Shown here: positions 60,736 to 64,000 of the stretch, piece by piece | Position numbering within the stretch: position 1 is the first letter of the stretch | Layout: every line of letters begins with the position of its first letter | The notes under the pieces: generated by a model | The model's database searches: none | Told to the model about the DNA's origin: nothing | What the model saw: only the letters and a program-made list of their open reading frames with translations | Assembly: GCA_018260475.1 (NCBI GenBank) | Contig: JAGLBA010000005.1 | Span: 84,636 to 148,635, forward strand | Direction of reading: 5' to 3' | From: Chryseobacterium sp. | Lineage (GTDB): Bacteria; Bacteroidota; Bacteroidia; Flavobacteriales; Weeksellaceae | DNA length: 64,000 nt | Position numbers and translations under genes: made by a program

Positions 60736-63186
60736 TTATCGTGAAAAGGCATTAATATAAATATCTCTAAACTCACTAGGAACATCAGTAGCAAAAGTTT
60801 GATTTAATGCATTTAATATTTTTTCAGGAGGTACTTGTAAACTCACGATATTGTCATGCGATATGCTAATGTAATTGGGAACAAGTCGTTCAAGACTTTG
60901 AACTAAAGATTTCAAGTCATCAATTGAATGCTTTTTTAATTCAGCATTACTCATTCTTAATGCACTTAAAAATGCAGGCTCTGTATCGGATTTAATAAGT
61001 ATAAATGCTTCTTCTAATAATTCTTTAATCGGCCCTCGACTTACTTCTCTATTCTTAATTTCATTAATCCATGCTGTGGTTTCAATAACTGTATGACAAT
61101 TTTCAAAAAAATTTCGAAGTTGTTTTAATCCAATTTGTTTTGGACTAGAGACCAATACAAGTACCATGAGGTCTTGGGCTCGTATAAGATTTATTTTATG
61201 TTTTTTAGCTTCTGTATTTACTGCTGAATTCGGATCATCTGCGCCTTCGTAATCAATAGCAACAACACAGGCGTAATTTGAATTATAATTATCTCTATGC
61301 CTGTCAACACCTGAGATATGAGCAGTAGTTGCTTTTATTTTATTTTTCAGAGTACTTTTAGCATCAAATGTTACCGAATAATTATCGGCAGAATTCAAAG
61401 GTCCTAAATAAGCAACAGCTTTTCCATCTGGTTTCCCAGGTCCTCCAATAGGAGTAGATTCATATCCAAGTGTATTAAAGGCTTGTGTTACTGATTTTTC
61501 TAATCCAGTAGAATCTCCTAAAGAAGCTTGTAATAATGAAGCTACAAAAGGAGCATTTGGCTTATCACTAAATGTCAACTCCCTTAATATTGCATCTCTT
61601 TTAAACATTATTTCTCTAACTTCATCTTGTTTAATACCACTGTCAAGCAAGAAGCATTCTGTCAGAATTTCAGTTAATGCAATCAATTGAAACGGTAAAG
61701 GAGATTTTACCTCGTCTAAGAAGTTAGCGAAAAAAGGATGCATCAGATTAATTTTTGCAAAACCTGTCAATAGTTCAAGTTTTGCAATTGGATCTTCAGG
61801 ATTTAATGCCACCCATTCTACTTGTTGAATTATTCCTTTGTCGGTTGTTAAGTCAGATTCTAACTTTAGGATTAATTCCTTTTTTTCTTCTTCAGTTAAA
61901 TTATTAGGTATTTCAGTTAGTACCAAATCACTTAATTCTCCGTCAAGAAATTTTTTGGCAGCAACAATTAATGGTCTTCTTGATAAACTTGCAGATGCAT
62001 AAGCAATTTTATGAGAAGCTCTGTTCTTTTTTTCTTCATCCTCAACTGTAGAAAAATACCATTCCCTCACAGCATTGAATTTCCTTTTTATATATTCTCG
62101 TAAATCTTCTAATGCAGCAGATGATTTAATAGATTCTCTTGTTGAAGTAATATAATCGTCAAGTTCATCAGCATTTACCATGATTCTTACACGGTTAAAA
62201 ACACCGTGAGAAAGTGCTTCCATTCCAATTAAAGGGTCATCTATATTCACCAAGCGCCCTCGAACCGTAAGAAAGATTCCGTTGCTTCTTCCTAAATCAG
62301 CGGATTTCCCAGTTAGCAAAGAGTCACGATATAAATCAATTTGTCCAGTAATATTTTTTAGGTTCGGCAAATGAACACAAGGTTTTTCTTTATATGTTCC
62401 TGTTTCATATTTGAATTTAGTAGCAACTTCATCATCCTTACCAAAAAGCCATGTTTTCCAAGGTTCAATATTCTCTTTGCTGGACTGTAATGCTGTACCA
62501 TTGAAGAATAAATTAAAATTAGGGTTTAATGGTAAAGCACTACTTAGAACCCATTTTAATCTACCATCTTTTATTTCTGCGGATTTAGATTTAAGATCTG
62601 ATAATATTGCAAATGTCCATGTATCCTCACATTCATCTCCCCATAATTTGAATGTAATTAAATCCTGATTTCCTTTTTTAATTAAAGGAGATAATGTAGT
62701 TTTAACTTCGTCTAAAGTCAATTCTTTTTCATCAAGAGATATTGTTTCTGTTGAATCTTTATTGATGGTTGAATAATTCATCATCACCGCATAATACTTT
62801 CCATCATTAGCTTTACAAATTAGCGTTAATTTATTTGTTAAAATATATGTGGCCAACTTACCAATGCCAAATTTCCCTATTGGTAAGCGTTCTTGATTTT
62901 CATTTTCTCTTTTAGTGGAAGAACCTATTTTCCAAAATTGTTTTAACCCGTCTTTATCCATTGACATACCATTGTCTGCTACCCATAGGATTGAATCAGA
63001 TAAGGTTTTGTCAAGAGGAACATATACAGACACTTTCGTAGCCCCAGCATCATAAGAATTGCTCACAAGTTCTTCAAAAGCCTTATTTGGGCTTGAGTAA
63101 AGCCCCGCTGAAAACAACTCAATGATTTTATAACTTATCTCAACAGGTATTTGATCGATTACAGTTCCAACATTTTCGATATTCAT
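60736..63186 (-). CDS. GHKL ATPase fused to a PD-(D/E)XK nuclease-like domain
   Basis: An 816-aa protein. The N-terminal GHKL ATPase has N-box 'EELVSNSYDAGA' (38-49), G1 'VADNGMSMD' (69-77) and G2 'IGKFGIGKLA' (103-112), followed by a transducer-like region to about 370. The middle is helical. At about 570-670 is a restriction-endonuclease-like segment: Pro586-Asp587 in 'GGPGKPDGKA', then Asp608-Ala609-Lys610 in 'YSVTFDAKST', fitting PD-X(n)-D-x-K, with a further strand 'ACVVAIDYEG'. A helical tail follows. GHKL-REase fusions with methylases are known as predicted restriction systems related to MORC ATPases. It overlaps the methyltransferase gene by 4 bp, supporting a joint function in which ATP-driven clamping licenses DNA cleavage. 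Confidence 0.82.
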   Translation of the reverse strand: MNIENVGTVIDQIPVEISYKIIELFSAGLYSSPNKAFEELVSNSYDAGATKVSVYVPLDKTLSDSILWVADNGMSMDKDGLKQFWKIGSSTKRENENQERLPIGKFGIGKLATYILTNKLTLICKANDGKYYAVMMNYSTINKDSTETISLDEKELTLDEVKTTLSPLIKKGNQDLITFKLWGDECEDTWTFAILSDLKSKSAEIKDGRLKWVLSSALPLNPNFNLFFNGTALQSSKENIEPWKTWLFGKDDEVATKFKYETGTYKEKPCVHLPNLKNITGQIDLYRDSLLTGKSADLGRSNGIFLTVRGRLVNIDDPLIGMEALSHGVFNRVRIMVNADELDDYITSTRESIKSSAALEDLREYIKRKFNAVREWYFSTVEDEEKKNRASHKIAYASASLSRRPLIVAAKKFLDGELSDLVLTEIPNNLTEEEKKELILKLESDLTTDKGIIQQVEWVALNPEDPIAKLELLTGFAKINLMHPFFANFLDEVKSPLPFQLIALTEILTECFLLDSGIKQDEVREIMFKRDAILRELTFSDKPNAPFVASLLQASLGDSTGLEKSVTQAFNTLGYESTPIGGPGKPDGKAVAYLGPLNSADNYSVTFDAKSTLKNKIKATTAHISGVDRHRDNYNSNYACVVAIDYEGADDPNSAVNTEAKKHKINLIRAQDLMVLVLVSSPKQIGLKQLRNFFENCHTVIETTAWINEIKNREVSRGPIKELLEEAFILIKSDTEPAFLSALRMSNAELKKHSIDDLKSLVQSLERLVPNYISISHDNIVSLQVPPEKILNALNQTFATDVPSEFRDIYINAFSR

Positions 63187-64000
63187 TGTCTACCCTTTTT
63201 TGCAATTATTATGTATTCTTCAGGATAAACTTCCTTACTGTTTTTATTCGAAAGCGTAGTGAACTTCCCTGAAACATTATCTCTAATTGTTGGTATCAAT
63301 TTGTGCGGAATAGATCTTTTAATTACTTCATCTATTTCAAAACCACTACTCTCAAGCATCTCTACAAAAATTTCGGCTGAATTAATTTTTACGTTTTTAT
63401 ACGTGGTATTACCAATAACAATAAATGCTTTGCCTCCCACTTTTAGTATCCTGAACATTTCATTTGATACCGCTGCCATATCTGAAAAATAATTAGACAT
63501 TTCCTTCCCAGTTCTTAAATGCTTTTCTGAAATTTTTTTTACAGTTTCATTAGCCAGCTTTGAAACATTTTCTACAATTTCACCGTATGAATAGAAAGTG
63601 CCAATAAACTGTTTTCGAAATTCCAAGAGATTTTCAACATATTCAAACCAATAGCCTGTAAGCTGATGTAAATCCGCATATTCATATGATGTGACGTAAG
63701 GCGGAGAAGTAATAACCGCATTTACAGATCCTGAATCTATACCCGTAGCTCTTGCGTCTTCTAAATAAATATTACACTCTGTATCTAGAAAATTCAAATT
63801 GGCTAGTTCTTTGTAAAATTCAGCATTTTTCCTAAGCATGGATTTTACCTGTCTTTTAAAAGCTATAAAAGGGTCTGTTGGAATTTTAGTAGGATCAATT
63901 TGAGGTTTTGTACTTGACTGTAGCCATTTTGAGCGATATTTCTCGAAAAATGAATTTTGAGTATGAAGGAGATAAACTAAAAAAAATCAGCTATGAGAGT
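63183..64000 (-). CDS. DNA methyltransferase, C-terminal part (runs off window; possible frameshift)
   Basis: Contains the amino-methyltransferase catalytic motif 'TSPPY' (codons near 63700-63710) followed by 'YADLHQLTGYWFEY' and a later 'VGGKAFIVIGN' strand, as in N4-cytosine/N6-adenine methylases. The SAM-binding motif I is not in the visible part and should lie upstream, beyond 64000. An ATG at 63839 would give 218 aa, but the frame stays open and protein-like to about 63986 ('FFEKYRSKWLQ', 'IPTDPFIAFKRQV') with no start codon. It then meets a TGA at 63987-63989 next to a T8 run. A one-base slip there would join it to upstream coding sequence. It overlaps the GHKL-nuclease gene by 4 bp. 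Confidence 0.75.

Noticed and set aside
1-64000. tRNA genes, integrase or attachment sites that would mark the ICE ends
   Set aside because: None could be recognised on either strand, so the element's boundaries were left undefined.

Overview
The window looks like a chromosome segment from a Bacteroidota member, most likely class Flavobacteriia and a Chryseobacterium/Elizabethkingia-like Weeksellaceae. The evidence is a CTnDOT-type Tra/Mob conjugation operon, RteC, DUF3853/DUF4133/DUF4134 proteins, a type IX secretion (T9SS) C-terminal domain, flavobacterial lipoboxes (SCK/SCQ), LytS/LytTR regulation and the absence of Shine-Dalgarno sequences. Most of the window is accessory DNA: an integrative conjugative element (ICE) backbone with cargo. 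No integrase, tRNA or att site is visible, so the element's ends are not defined here.

Layout. (1) 1-10.6 kb, + strand, AT-rich: the end of an outer-membrane beta-barrel gene, then a RiPP cluster. The cluster has a 60-aa double-glycine precursor, a radical SAM/SPASM maturase, a C39-peptidase ABC exporter, a full-length LanB-type dehydratase, and a LytS/LytTR regulatory pair. No LanC cyclase is present. A second 46-aa Ser/Thr-rich, Cys-free candidate precursor lies at 10480-10620. (2) 10.7-13.0 kb: rteC, split cleanly by an IS5-like element with an 8-bp target duplication. (3) 13.0-23.5 kb: a small T9SS-domain protein, a 2243-aa SpvB/TcB/RHS polymorphic toxin with an HETGH C-terminal tip, its candidate lipoprotein immunity gene, an orphan RHS tip plus a second candidate immunity lipoprotein, an XRE regulator and a third orphan lipoprotein. 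(4) 23.8-27.2 kb, + strand: an ICE regulation/replication module with two HTH proteins, a DnaC-like ATPase and two winged-helix proteins sharing a C-terminal motif.

(5) 27.2-53.7 kb, - strand: one long, tightly packed conjugation operon read from mob towards a giant Toprim-methylase-helicase. Gene order is RHH mob protein, MOB relaxase, ParA-like TraA, TraD-like, TraE, TraF, TraG (VirB4) carrying an embedded DnaJ domain, three or four VirB5/TraI-like paralogues, TraJ, TraK, TraL, TraM, TraN, coupling ATPase, M23 peptidase, several accessory proteins and the helicase. (6) 53.8-54.5 kb: a non-coding mobilisation/origin-like region with phased direct repeats and eight copies of a 23-bp tandem repeat. 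(7) 54.5-57.2 kb: a Fic-domain protein with an AbiEi-like N-terminus and a decayed IS481 element. (8) 57.3-64 kb, - strand, AT-rich: a four-gene, translationally coupled operon. It encodes a DNA methyltransferase (running off the window), a GHKL ATPase fused to a PD-(D/E)XK nuclease-like domain, a double-GHKL histidine-kinase-like protein, and a receiver-domain protein. I interpret this as a predicted restriction/defence system with a two-component-style signalling arm, and it is the strongest candidate for an unusual system here.

How the parts fit: conjugation genes move the element, RteC and the HTH proteins would control transfer, and the RiPP, RHS toxins, Fic protein and GHKL defence operon are competition/defence cargo. 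Sharp changes in base composition (GC-richer RHS body and tra operon; AT-rich toxin tips, RiPP genes and defence operon) support mosaic assembly.
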